Assembly: GCF_963675165.1 (NCBI RefSeq)
Contig: NC_087390.1
Span: forward strand, 1,693,501-1,757,500
Direction: 5' to 3'
Source of the DNA: Halichondria panicea
Lineage: Eukaryota > Porifera > Demospongiae > Suberitida > Halichondriidae
Length of the DNA: 64,000 nucleotides
Under the pieces are notes generated by a model. The model was not told where the DNA came from. It ran no database searches and saw only the letters and a list, made by a program, of their open reading frames with translations. Shown piece after piece: positions 46,880 through 56,713 of the stretch (within the stretch, counting starts at the first letter, position 1; the number at the start of each line of letters is the position of its first letter). A program made the position numbers and the translations under genes.

Positions 46880-47848
46880 ATGAGACAAACTAACTCTACA
46901 AATGGAGGCAGCCCTCCGGTATCAAGGAATGGCTGCAAGTGCAAGTACAGAGTGAGGTGGTTTTATTCCAAGGAAGCCTTTCTCGTTCTGGTCTGGATTA
47001 TGTTGTTGACTATATCTTATATATCAGTATTTCATGCGTTCGATCAACGATCTGGTGTCAATTTTGTAATTCCAAAATGGTTGATTGCTATCCCACTTGT
47101 GTTTGGTTTGTTGGGAGCTGTTTTCTCAGGATAGCTAGCCGACGCTAAGCTGGGAACTAAGGAGTGATGAAATACAGTTTTGTGCTGTTGTTCCTCCTAT
47201 ATATTTGCTTTCTAGTGCCTTCACCCTAGTTTCTGGAATTACTCATTACGTATATGTTGGAGTGTCTTGTATTGCATAGGCGGGAGTCTCTTTGTAGTAG
47301 CTGTGGTAGCATGCGTTGTTACCTCACTACAACTAGGCCTGGATCAAATACCTGATGCTTCATCTTCCAATATCACTAGTTTTATTGCCTGGTTTGCATT
47401 CTGTATCTATGCTGATGTTTGGATCCCGTATGTTTTAGATTTGCCAATTAAGTACAGTGAGTTCTGTATCAGTCATTCGTCATATACTGGGTTATCCAAC
47501 TGTACAGTTTACTGCCACCATTGTGTATGAGTATTGTTCTTATTCTTGACTTCCTCTTAGCTAAGAAATGGCTGATAATTGAGCCAAAGTCACCTCAGTC
47601 CCTCAAAAACATCTACCAGGTTCTCAACTTTGCAGCCAAGCACAAAGCTGCCCTCAATTGCAGTGCTTTCACAAACTGGGAGCAAGACGTACCTTCAAGA
47701 ATGGACCTGGGAAAGTCGAAATACGGTGGGGACTATTCACTACAGAGCACTACCTGTACTGCTTCCTGGCTCGCTGGTACAAGAGGAGACGAGGACTATA
47801 ATGCACACAGAGTGGTGGAGGAGGTCTATGATCGATATACTTGTACAC
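46880..47848 (+). pseudogene. POT-like transporter pseudogene I (internal deletion)
   Basis: Starts normally (MRQTNSTNGGSPPVSRNG). A TAG replaces the Trp codon after FSG (47131-47134), a frameshift occurs at CTGGGAACTAAGGAG, and TA insertions occur at 47486-47490 and 47837. About 500 bases covering spans 7-11 are missing: the loop sequence KSKYGG joins almost directly to the span 12 sequence. The end has lost the normal stop. Confidence 0.88.
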
Positions 47849-48324
47849 TTATCCTTATGTCTATTTTAGCTCCATTATAGTTTTTTCTCTATACCTTTCA
47901 TTTTGTTGATCATGCGCATGTTAACTAGATGTAATCATGCACCATTTTTTAATATTATTGTACACAGTGATACCAAACATAATATAATTGTCAATCTTTC
48001 TTTCTAATTATTGTATACATGCAATTTGTCAATGGACACCAGTCCTTTGACTTGTATTCACAATTGATGGCATGTATATGATAGCAGCATGATTCAACCT
48101 TTTGGGAGAAATTTGTTTAAGTTTTCTACTATATAATTATGTTGCCTGATTTTACCAACCACTCTGCCGTTATGTTAGATTGTATGTCTCTTTTTACAAG
48201 AGTAGTTTCACTCAGGAATGTAATACAATAGAAACTGTTGCCAATAGATATTGCTCTCTGCTAGGTATACTCAGTATATAGAAGAGCTTAGTAACCATCT
48301 CTATATAGTGTGCGTGTGTCTGTT
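47849..48324. other. Spacer with transporter 5' block
   Basis: The 3' flank of pseudogene I is followed by the conserved 5' flank of copy J (from about 48020). No gene. Confidence 0.5.
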
Positions 48325-49872
48325 ATGAGACAAACTAACTCTATGAACGGAGGCAACCCTCTGGTATCAAGGAATAGCTGCAAGTGCAAGTACAGAGTGA
48401 GGTGGTTCTATTCTAAGGGAGCCTTTCTCGTTCTGGTCTGGATTATGCTGTCGACTATGGCCTGTGTATCAGTGTCCCATGTGTTCCAACATCCCAATGT
48501 ATTTTTTCCAAAGTGGCTATCTGCTATCCCAGTTGTGTTTGGTTTGTTTGGAGCTGTTTTCTCAGGATGGCTAGCTGACGCTAAGCTGGGGAACTACAGA
48601 GTGATGAAATACAGTTTTGTACTGTTATTTTTCATTTTTTTGTTTTCTAGTTTCTTCACCCTAGTTCCTAACATTGCACATTACGTGTATGTTGTGAGTG
48701 TCTTGTATTGCATAGGTGGGAGTCTCTTTGTAGTAGCTGTTGTAGCATGCTTTGTTACTTCACTACAACTAGGCCTGGATCAGATGCCTGATGCTTCGTC
48801 CTCTAATATCACTAGTTTTATTGCTTGGTTTGTATTCAGTATCTATGCTGGTGATTGGATTCCTTATGTTGTCCATTTGCCCATTAGATCAGACTGTAGC
48901 AGTAATTTATCATACTGGGTTGTCCAACTTTACAGTTTGCTGCCACCTTTGTGTATGAGTGTTGTTCTTATTCTTGACTTTCTCCTAGCTAAAAAATGGC
49001 TGATAATTGAACCAAAGTCACCTCAGTCCCTCAAAACCATCTACAAAGTTCTCAAGTTTGCTGCTAAGCACAAAGCTCCCCTCAATCGCAGTGCTCTCAC
49101 ATACTGGGAGGAAGACGTACCTTCAAGAATGGACCTAGGAAAGTCGAGATACGGTGGACCATTCACTACAGAGCAAGTTGAAAATGTGAAAAGTATCCTA
49201 CGTTTGTTACCCCTCTGCCTAGCGCTATGGCTTCTTGGGTGCTCACTTGCAATATTCAATTCACCATCTTATGTTAATGTTTATCCACAAGATTGGAATT
49301 GTTATGTTTCGAAGCTTCTGCCCTTGTTCACCTCTCACTTTTGTTGGTGTGGAATGGTTTGGACTGTCTTTTATGAGTTTGTGCTATACCCAGTGATACG
49401 TAACAGGCTTCCCAGCATCCTTAGAAGAATTGGGGTAATTTCTTTCCTTATGATAACTCTCAGTATTGTGTTTCTAATTCTGAAAATACTACAAAGCAAT
49501 TACGGTGATTTAGTAATGGCTATCACGCATGTTGTTTCAATCGTCATATATTCGGTTTCTAGAGGTGTTCTCACAATGTTGCTTGCTAGTACCATGATGG
49601 AGTTAGTTTGTGCTCAAGCTCCGTACAACATGAGAGGATTGTTTGGAGGATGTATGGTGTTGGTATTCATGTCATCTTTTAATATTAGCAAGGTTTTCCC
49701 ACCCAGCAGCACATTAACCATATATGGGGTTAGAATAAGTATCAGTCTGCTTGGATTCATCCTGTACTGCCTCCTGGCTCGCTGGTACAAGAGGAGAGTT
49801 AGAGATGAGGAATACAATGCACACAGAGTGGTGGAGGAGGTCTATGATCGATATTTGTCAGTTCAGCACTGA
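48325..49872 (+). CDS. POT/SLC15-like membrane transporter, copy J (intact)
   Basis: 515 residues from ATG at 48325 (MRQTNSMNGGNPL); the frame extends upstream only through GTG. All 12 predicted spans and landmarks are present (SGWLADAKLGNYR, LDQMPDASSSNITSF, YGGPFTTEQVENVK, CAQAPYNMRGLFGG). Residues 20-100 are the same as copy A, including the unusual short SHVFQHPNVFFPKW loop, whereas the C-terminal half differs clearly (SIVIYSVSRG, SKVFPPSSTL). This looks like a conversion tract or hybrid. The substrate is unknown, and the ExxER motif is absent. Confidence 0.82.
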   Translation: MRQTNSMNGGNPLVSRNSCKCKYRVRWFYSKGAFLVLVWIMLSTMACVSVSHVFQHPNVFFPKWLSAIPVVFGLFGAVFSGWLADAKLGNYRVMKYSFVLLFFIFLFSSFFTLVPNIAHYVYVVSVLYCIGGSLFVVAVVACFVTSLQLGLDQMPDASSSNITSFIAWFVFSIYAGDWIPYVVHLPIRSDCSSNLSYWVVQLYSLLPPLCMSVVLILDFLLAKKWLIIEPKSPQSLKTIYKVLKFAAKHKAPLNRSALTYWEEDVPSRMDLGKSRYGGPFTTEQVENVKSILRLLPLCLALWLLGCSLAIFNSPSYVNVYPQDWNCYVSKLLPLFTSHFCWCGMVWTVFYEFVLYPVIRNRLPSILRRIGVISFLMITLSIVFLILKILQSNYGDLVMAITHVVSIVIYSVSRGVLTMLLASTMMELVCAQAPYNMRGLFGGCMVLVFMSSFNISKVFPPSSTLTIYGVRISISLLGFILYCLLARWYKRRVRDEEYNAHRVVEEVYDRYLSVQH

Positions 49873-50837
49873 GTTATGTACATACAGTATATGGTTACGT
49901 TTTTACATCATCTTTTTGTCAAACAGAAAGTTTTTGTTAACTATAATTATATATAACTATACTGTTGTTGATTCATTTATTTGCACACATAATGAGTGTG
50001 CGTGCAGCAGGGGTACAGTGATTGGTGTGTGTCGGTTTGTATGTATTTTATTTTTTATATCAACAAAATTAATTTGTGCAGAGGTAAAAAAAAATGTAAG
50101 AATAATATACAGACAGAGAGAGAACAGTTAATACATGAAAGAGTACGTTAGAGAGATTACAATTTAGATTTAAAAGTTTGTAGCGAAATCTCATCCACAT
50201 TAAAATTTTAGGCTGAGGTAGTATAATAAAAAAGAAAACTGAAAACTGGTTTATCTTACCCAAGAGGAACATCAAGAAGCAAGAGAAGTTCAAGAAGAGA
50301 AGACATGCAGGACTGGAATGAACATTCTGGACAGATAATTGTTGGATGTTCTGGTGTCTGTGCGGGTATTGGTGGTATATACTTGCTCGAGAATGGTGGA
50401 GAATCAAAGAGCACATCCCCTGAAATTATCTTAAAGAGTAGACTCGCAGTGCATATTTTTGAACATCTTTATTTCTTTCTCTAAGTATGGGCTCCATACC
50501 GGAGATGCATATTCAAAGTGGGGGCAATGTATACGTGCATGTGTGTGTGGACACAGAATGAGCTGTTTGAATGAGCTGTTTGAGCGAACTAGACACTTTT
50601 GTGGACTATTTATAAAATTACTGCTAATGAGACATGTTGAAAAGGCTGAAACTTATAGGCAATCTTCGAAGGTGACAAAAAAGTTAGATTAACAAAAAAA
50701 CGCTGTTTTATAATAGATTCACGATCATGTATATTCTTCCCCATAATGATAATGTTTTAATAAGGTCACCATGGTAAAAGTTATTGTATCTGTTTTGCCG
50801 CTGTGCGCATGCAATGAAGCTTAACGCAGGGGGTGTA
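49873..50837. other. Spacer, nothing recognised
   Basis: Includes a poly-A-rich stretch near 50085-50115. Frames here have no motif and no repeat was recognised. Confidence 0.5.
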
Positions 50838-51033
50838 TTATTATTGGCAATTACATTCCAAGAAAAGCACCATATTAACACTATATGGGGTTAGAGTAGG
50901 CATCAGTCTGCTTGTATTCATCCTGTACTGCCTCCTGGCTCGCTGTTACAAGAGGAGAGTTAGAGACGAGGACTACAATGCACACAGAGTGGTGGAAGAG
51001 GTCTATGATTGATATTTGACAGCTCAGCACTGA
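50838..51033 (+). pseudogene. POT-like transporter pseudogene K (last span only)
   Basis: Matches the end of the family: LYGVRVGISLLVFILYCLL, the YKRRVRDEDYNAHRVVEEV tail and the QH-TGA end. TGA replaces the Arg codon in the DRYL motif (CTATGATTGATATTTG). The rest of the gene is absent. Confidence 0.88.
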
Positions 51034-51508
51034 GTTATGTACAGTATTAGATACATCATAATTCAATTGTTTCTTTTTGTCAATCACATGCTTTCCAGAA
51101 CAATTGTTTGTTAACGTATTTGAATGAAGTTGATTCATTTATCTGCACATATAATTATTAGTTAATCACTCTTCATCAGTATGGTATAATATTATAAGCA
51201 GTTTATATATAGGCAAAGGCCCCTGATCACAATCTATACTATTAAATTATCGGGCCAATAAACATCAGTAATGTTATAATTTCAATGGACACCTTAATTT
51301 GATTATCTACATAATTATATTATATTATTTACCCTGTATATTTTTCTGTAAGGCCAGACCGGTTTCTATAAATGTTCATAAATTCTGCCGTTTGCTGACC
51401 TCCATCCTAACTTGATGTGTCCATCATGCATTTATACATTACAGCTTATATTCAGTAGACGTGTCTTGCTTACTAGTATAATAAGGTATACCAACTTCTC
51501 CACTGTAG

Positions 51509-51601
51509 GGCTCTGATCCTTGTGTGCTGAGTGTAGACCGGAGGAAGAGCATTGGTGAGCTTAAGGAAGCCATTGCTGAGATAAGTACACCAGAACTATA
51601 G
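51509..51601 (+). CDS. Possible orphan terminal coding exon
   Basis: After an acceptor (TTCTCCACTGTAG) an open frame of 30 codons reads through VLSVDRRKSIGELKEAIAEI and ends TAG. The composition is coding-like and the SIGELKEAI stretch recalls a ubiquitin-like fold helix, but this is too short to assign. No upstream partner was found. Confidence 0.3.
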   Translation, partial: GSDPCVLSVDRRKSIGELKEAIAEISTPEL

Positions 51602-51964
51602 TGTGTGTTCTTTGCATGGCTACATGATTGAATAATCAATAATTTATAGAGGATACAATTAATAAAATTACCATAGGACCAGAGGTTTCTCTGTACTCCT
51701 ACATGTACTTCAGATTTAGTAAAACCAGTAGGTTTTACATAGGATTGGCAGTGGGTTTGCCCGTGTTTAGCAATATTTCAATTATTTTGACTCATGTTCA
51801 AACTGTTATATCTCTGCAGGGAAAGGTCACATCAAGGAACAGGCTAGACAGATAGTTTCGTTAGCCTTTTCTCTCTTTGTATCTCTCATTTCATAATCCA
51901 TGAACATTTTAATGAATGAATATTGTCATTTTAAAAATTGTACTATTTCGAAGTTTCACCGTAG

Positions 51965-52292
51965 ATGGGCGTGCCTGTCCCCAGCCATAAAAGGGGGGGA
52001 CGGGTTTCAGCCCTATCTAGCATTCGTTCTGCTGCAGAAAATCATGCAGCACCAATCAGATTGCAGACTGCTTACGTAATACATTTCAGCACCAATCAGA
52101 TTGTATAGTTGTTATGTAATGCATTCCTTGGCTTCCCAGCTCCTCCCCTCTCTGCAGCAAGCTGAGCTCTGTGGTTAGAGGATATTAACTATATTATTCA
52201 TAGTTAGTACGGGAACACAGCAGGACTGAATGCTATAAATAGGGCTGAAACCCGTCCCCCCATTTTATGGCTGAGGACGGGCACGCTAGTAA
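51965..52292. mobile_element. Foldback element with GGGCGTGCCTGTCC ends
   Basis: Long inverted arms (GGGCGTGCCTGTCCCCAGCC ... GGGTTTCAGCCCTA and complement) enclose about 200 bp containing a doubled GCACCAATCAGATTG. The ends are imperfect and no target duplication was established. Confidence 0.6.
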
Positions 52293-52412
52293 ATAAGTTT
52301 CTTGCCCAGCATATTTTGCTCCAAGTACAGCCATCTCCAGGACATTCTGCACAGGGTTTCCAAACGACTACAACCTGGATTACAAAGCGCTTCTTCAGAT
52401 TTGCGATTGCTT

Positions 52413-53383
52413 CCACGAGGCAAATGACCTCTCAGTCTCTATTTCTCTTACCTAGACAATTCCGCCATCTTTAATGACTCGCAATTGCGTTGTGGCCAAA
52501 TAATAGATAGGCGTGGCTAAGAAACCGGTGTGCCTAGAACTGTGCTTTTCCAGAACCTGAGCTGTTGCTTTTCTTCACACTGTTTAGCTCTAGCTCCCTT
52601 TCTCTGACAGGCATGCTATATGCACTGGCTAGATATCATGCTCTTAAAATGGCTGTCATTTAATACTGATTCACAAATTCAACATATCAAGCAATAATAT
52701 TACTCATTATTAGTCCGAGAAGATATCTGATTAGTCCTGTCTTCTCTTCTTGAACTTCTGTACTGCCTCTTGACGTTCCACTTATGCATGTCATGATACT
52801 TAAATTTATACTTCTGTACTGAAAAAGAAAGGGAATCCGACTAGAAAAACATTTGCAATGTGAAAAATTGCTAGGATTGGCCAGGGGAACCACAAAAAAG
52901 CGTGGAAACAAGAAATCAGACGAGAGCATATAACTCCAATCCGTTACAACGTCATGAACATGTACAATACATAGTATATAGACTGTGTTCCAGATCCATC
53001 TACCAGCTTCCATCCACCACATCATTCCATGCAGGTCACCAGTATACGGTCGGTGCATGTTACTAAACATGGATGGACTGTGTGTACCTGTGATCAACAC
53101 TGCATGTATTAGGAACATCAATTCATCACAAATCATCATGATTATATGCCCGCACATTCCAAAATGGATGTATAATAAATATATAGGGATTGGTCATCAC
53201 CCCACCATTAAAATTGCATGGTATATTGGCCGGGAAAACATGTGAAACTACCAGTACATGTAATTGACGTTGTAACGGATTGGAGTTATGCTCTCGTCTG
53301 ATTTCTTGTTTCCACGCTTTTTTGTGGTTCCCCTGGCCAATCCTAGCAATTTTCACATTGCAAATGTTTTTCTAGTCGGATAT
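52413..53383 (+). repeat. Left arm of a large inverted duplication
   Basis: Matches the reverse complement of 55074-56166. It includes an element-like segment (52837-53381) whose own ends are about 130-bp inverted repeats beginning TCCGACTAGAAAAACATTTG. The minus-strand 156-codon frame here (52687-53157) crosses these repeat boundaries and is probably not a gene. Confidence 0.85.
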
Positions 53384-54349
53384 ACATAGTATCGTATAGC
53401 GTGTATACTTGGCAAATCAGGTGAAGATGGTCCAGTTAATTGGTTATACCGCGCAGGGTGTCATACATAGTTTTGAAGCAGAGGAGGGAAATAAGGCATG
53501 CGCAGGGGCGGATCCAGAAATATTGAAAGAGAGGGTCTAAAAGTCATCAAAAGGTTAACTGTTTATAGAGACCCTGTTAGTATGCAACATTGCCCACCCA
53601 GGGATGTGCCTGAAAAAATGTGTTGATTAAGTGATGTTAGGTGCATTCTGGTGGATTTTGAGGTTGCCTATAAGCGTTTTCATATAACCAACTAGTACCT
53701 GAATGCTAAAATAATGTTGGGGGGTAAAATTGGAGCCCGCTTTACATGAATGTACATGTAACATCTGCTTAGACCGGTACGTCGTGGATATGACACAACA
53801 TATCTACTGCAACCTGTAAGACTAGTCTGATATAATTATACATGTACCACAGAAACAATATGATTGTATAATACACTGTACATTCACTGTTAGTTTCCTT
53901 GTTATAATTATTACACAGTTGCGCATGATTTGGTGAGAAGGCGTCGTTATTAAAACATAATTATTAATGTTATAGCATAATTATGACCTGTAAATATACA
54001 GGCAACTCACCCTCGTGCTTGAACAAGCCTGTAATTATTTTGTAAAACACTCAGTCTCATGATACCATCTATTATATTTGTTTCGACAAACAGTTTGTCT
54101 TGACACTTTTAGTTCGATACTTTTCGAGCTTGTATTAACAATAGATGCACGGCATGTACAAAAAACTGAAACCCACTCTCAGTCGATCTTAATAGCAACA
54201 TAATTATAATTATTATAATGACCGTTTAGGGATTGCAATACTTACATAACATAATTATGTACATAATTATTTATGTTACATTGTGCAAATGTGTATCTGC
54301 ATGTGCATAGGCCCACTGCAAAAACCTATAGATAGAAACTGTTGCCAAT
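53384..54349. other. Spacer inside the inverted duplication
   Basis: Contains one hAT-like end (CAGGGGCGGATCCAG at 53504) and, from about 54100, the transporter 5' block preceding pseudogene L. No gene. Confidence 0.5.
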
Positions 54350-55056
54350 GTATTCCATCAAAGACTTCATTTGGTAATTCCAAAATGGTTCATTGCTATC
54401 CCAGTTGTATTTGGTTTGTTTACAGCTGTTTTCTCAAGATGGCTAGCCGACGCCGCTGGGAAACTATAGAATTATGAAATACGGTTTTGTACTGTTGTTC
54501 CTCCAATGTTCGTTTTCTAGTGCTATCACCCTAGTTCCTGGCATTGCACATTGCACATTATCCTAGCTCCTGATTGGAAGCGTTTTATTTCAATGATTTT
54601 GTCCTTGTTCACGTATCACCATTACTGCATGCATGGTGTAGTGTGGTTTGGACTGTCTTTTACGGTTGTTAGCATTGTGTTTCTAATTCTGGAACTATTA
54701 CAAAATATTGGTGATATAGTTGCAATCAAAATTCAATTTCTTAGGGTTTGTTCGCAATATTAACACTACTCGCTAGTACCATGTTAGAGTTAGTTTGTGC
54801 TCAAGCTCCATACAACATGAGAGGATTGTTTGGTGGGTGTATGGCACTTGCGTTTTTTCATCCGATTTTATTCATTGAACATCACATTAACAATTATCAT
54901 AATTTTTATGAGATTAAAGCCGCTTTCAGTTTGTTTGGATTCATCCTGTACAGCCTCCTGGCTCGCTGGTACAAGAGAAGAGTTAGAGACGAGGACTACA
55001 ATGCACAAAGAGTGGTGGAGGAGGTCTATGATCGATACTTGTCAGCTCAGCATTGA
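54350..55056 (+). pseudogene. POT-like transporter pseudogene L (several deletions)
   Basis: Recognisable pieces in order: the span 2 region (LVIPKWFIAIPVVFGLF-like), span 3, then a jump to the span 8 region (ALFTYHH with an eight-base GCATGCAT insertion at 54626), span 9, and an open C-terminal section (54748-55056, 102 codons) covering CAQAPYNMRGLFGG to the SAQH end. Spans 4-7 are missing. It lies between the arms of the inverted duplication. Confidence 0.87.
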
Positions 55057-55073
55057 CTTTAAATTCTGACTAG

Positions 55074-56166
55074 ATCCGACTAGAAAAACATTTGCAATGT
55101 GAAAAATTGCTAGGATTGGCCAGGGGAACCACAAAAAAACGTGGGAACAAGAAATCAGACGAGAGCATAACTCCAATCCGTTACAACGTCAATCACATGT
55201 ACTGGTAGTTTTCCCATGTTTTCCCAGCCAATATGCCACGCAATTTAGTGATGACCAATCCCTATATATTTATTATACATCCATTTTGGAATGTGCGGGC
55301 ACATAATCATGATGATTTGTGATGAATTGATGTTCCTAATACATGCAGTGTTGAGCACAGGTATACACACAGTCCATCCATGCGTAGTAACATGCACGGA
55401 CCGTACTGGTGACATGCACGGACCGTACTGGTGACATGCATGGAATGATGTGGTGGATGGAAGCTGATGGATAGATGGATCTGGAACACAGTCTATTATT
55501 TAATATACTATCTATTGTACATGTTCATGACGTTGTAACGGATTGGAGTTATGCTCTCGTCTGATTTCTTGTTTCCACGTTTTTTTGTGGTTCCCCTGGC
55601 CAATCCTAGCAATTTTTCACATTGCAAATGTTTTTCTAGTCGGATTCCCTTTCTTTTTCAGTACAGTTTACGTATCATGACATGCATAAGTGGAACGTCA
55701 AGAGGCAGTACAGAAGTTCAAGAAGAGAAGACAGGACTGATCAGATATCTTCTCGAATATCTCTGGTGGACTAATAATTATAGTAATGAGTGCTTGATAT
55801 GTTGAATTTGCGAATCAGTATTAAATGACAGCCATTTTAAGAGCATGATATCTAGCCAGTGCATATAGCATGCCTGTCAGAGAAAGGGAGCTAGAGCTGA
55901 AGAGTGTGAAGAAAAGCAACACCTCATGCAGGCTCTGGAAAAGCACTGCTGCTGTAGCCTCGAGACCAGCCGTTCGTTATCTGAAAAGAACGGGTGGTCT
56001 CGAGGCTACTGCTGCTGCTGCTGCTGATTTTAGGCACACGGTTTATTAGCCACGTACGCCTATCTATATTATTAATTGGCCACAAAGCAATTGCTGAGTC
56101 ATTAAAGATGGCGGAATTGTCTAGGTATAAGAGAAATAGAGACTGAGAGGTCATCTGCCTCGTGGA
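55074..56166 (-). repeat. Right arm of a large inverted duplication
   Basis: Reverse complement of 52413-53383, longer by a TGCTG microsatellite plus a 54-bp MITE (55955-56008) and by a locally repeated GTGACATGCACGGACCGTACTG unit near 55390-55440. Confidence 0.85.
55955..56008. mobile_element. Minimal 54-bp MITE of the TAGCCTCGA family
   Basis: Inverted arms TAGCCTCGAGACCAGCC / GGTGGTCTCGAGGCTA with only about 16 bases between them. The flanks are CTGCTGCTG on both sides, a 9-bp duplication compatible with the larger family members, although it lies in a triplet repeat. The left arm of the duplication lacks the element. Confidence 0.75.
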
Positions 56167-56713
56167 TCATAGTTTGTATGTTTTTGTTGATCATTTTTTC
56201 ATAAGTTAGTTAATTGCCTCATAATTATGATGCTTGTCAAACACACCCGCTATATATACGGTTTACAATTTAATTTCACTCTTTTTTCTCTGCTGTTGTT
56301 TCAGAGAATCGAATATGTGTATGTGCAAAATAGAAACAAAAGTTGTTGGTACACAAAGCTCTGTAACAAACTCTGTTACACCACATCCATACAGTGAATG
56401 TACATGTACAGTCTAGTAGTACAAACACGCAAATGGCAAAATGAAATTAATTGTTTGATGATATTTGAGCTGGAATGAAAACTAAAACCCACTCTCACTC
56501 TAATAGCAACGTGACTCGTGACCATTTAGGGAAGTTGCTGATGTTCGAGTATGAACCACTCATGCAGCATTTAGTACATAGTGTGAAGTTATGTGCCTAC
56601 GCTCGCAAGAATAGTTTCACTTAAAATTGTAAACTGTTGCCAATAGACATTGCTCTCTGCTATGTACTGCTTAGAAACAGTATAAATAGAGTTCAGCCTA
56701 GTGTGTGTCTGTT
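56167..56713 (+). promoter_or_regulatory. 5' flank of transporter copy M
   Basis: From about 56450 this carries the conserved 5' block (GAAAACTAAAACCCACTCTC, GCAACGTGACTCGTGACCATTTAGGG, GTTGCCAATAGACATTGC). A TATAAATAG near 56688-56696 lies 20 bp before the start codon and could be a TATA box, if so with a very short leader. Confidence 0.45.

Larger units (their letters stand above)
51034..52412. other. Spacer with an orphan exon and a foldback element
   Basis: Holds the exon-like unit at 51509-51601 and the foldback 51965-52292, both listed separately; otherwise no gene. Confidence 0.45.

Noticed and set aside
52687-53157. 156-codon minus-strand open frame
   Set aside because: It runs across the boundary of an inverted repeat element and is not preserved in the duplicated arm, so it is a chance frame.
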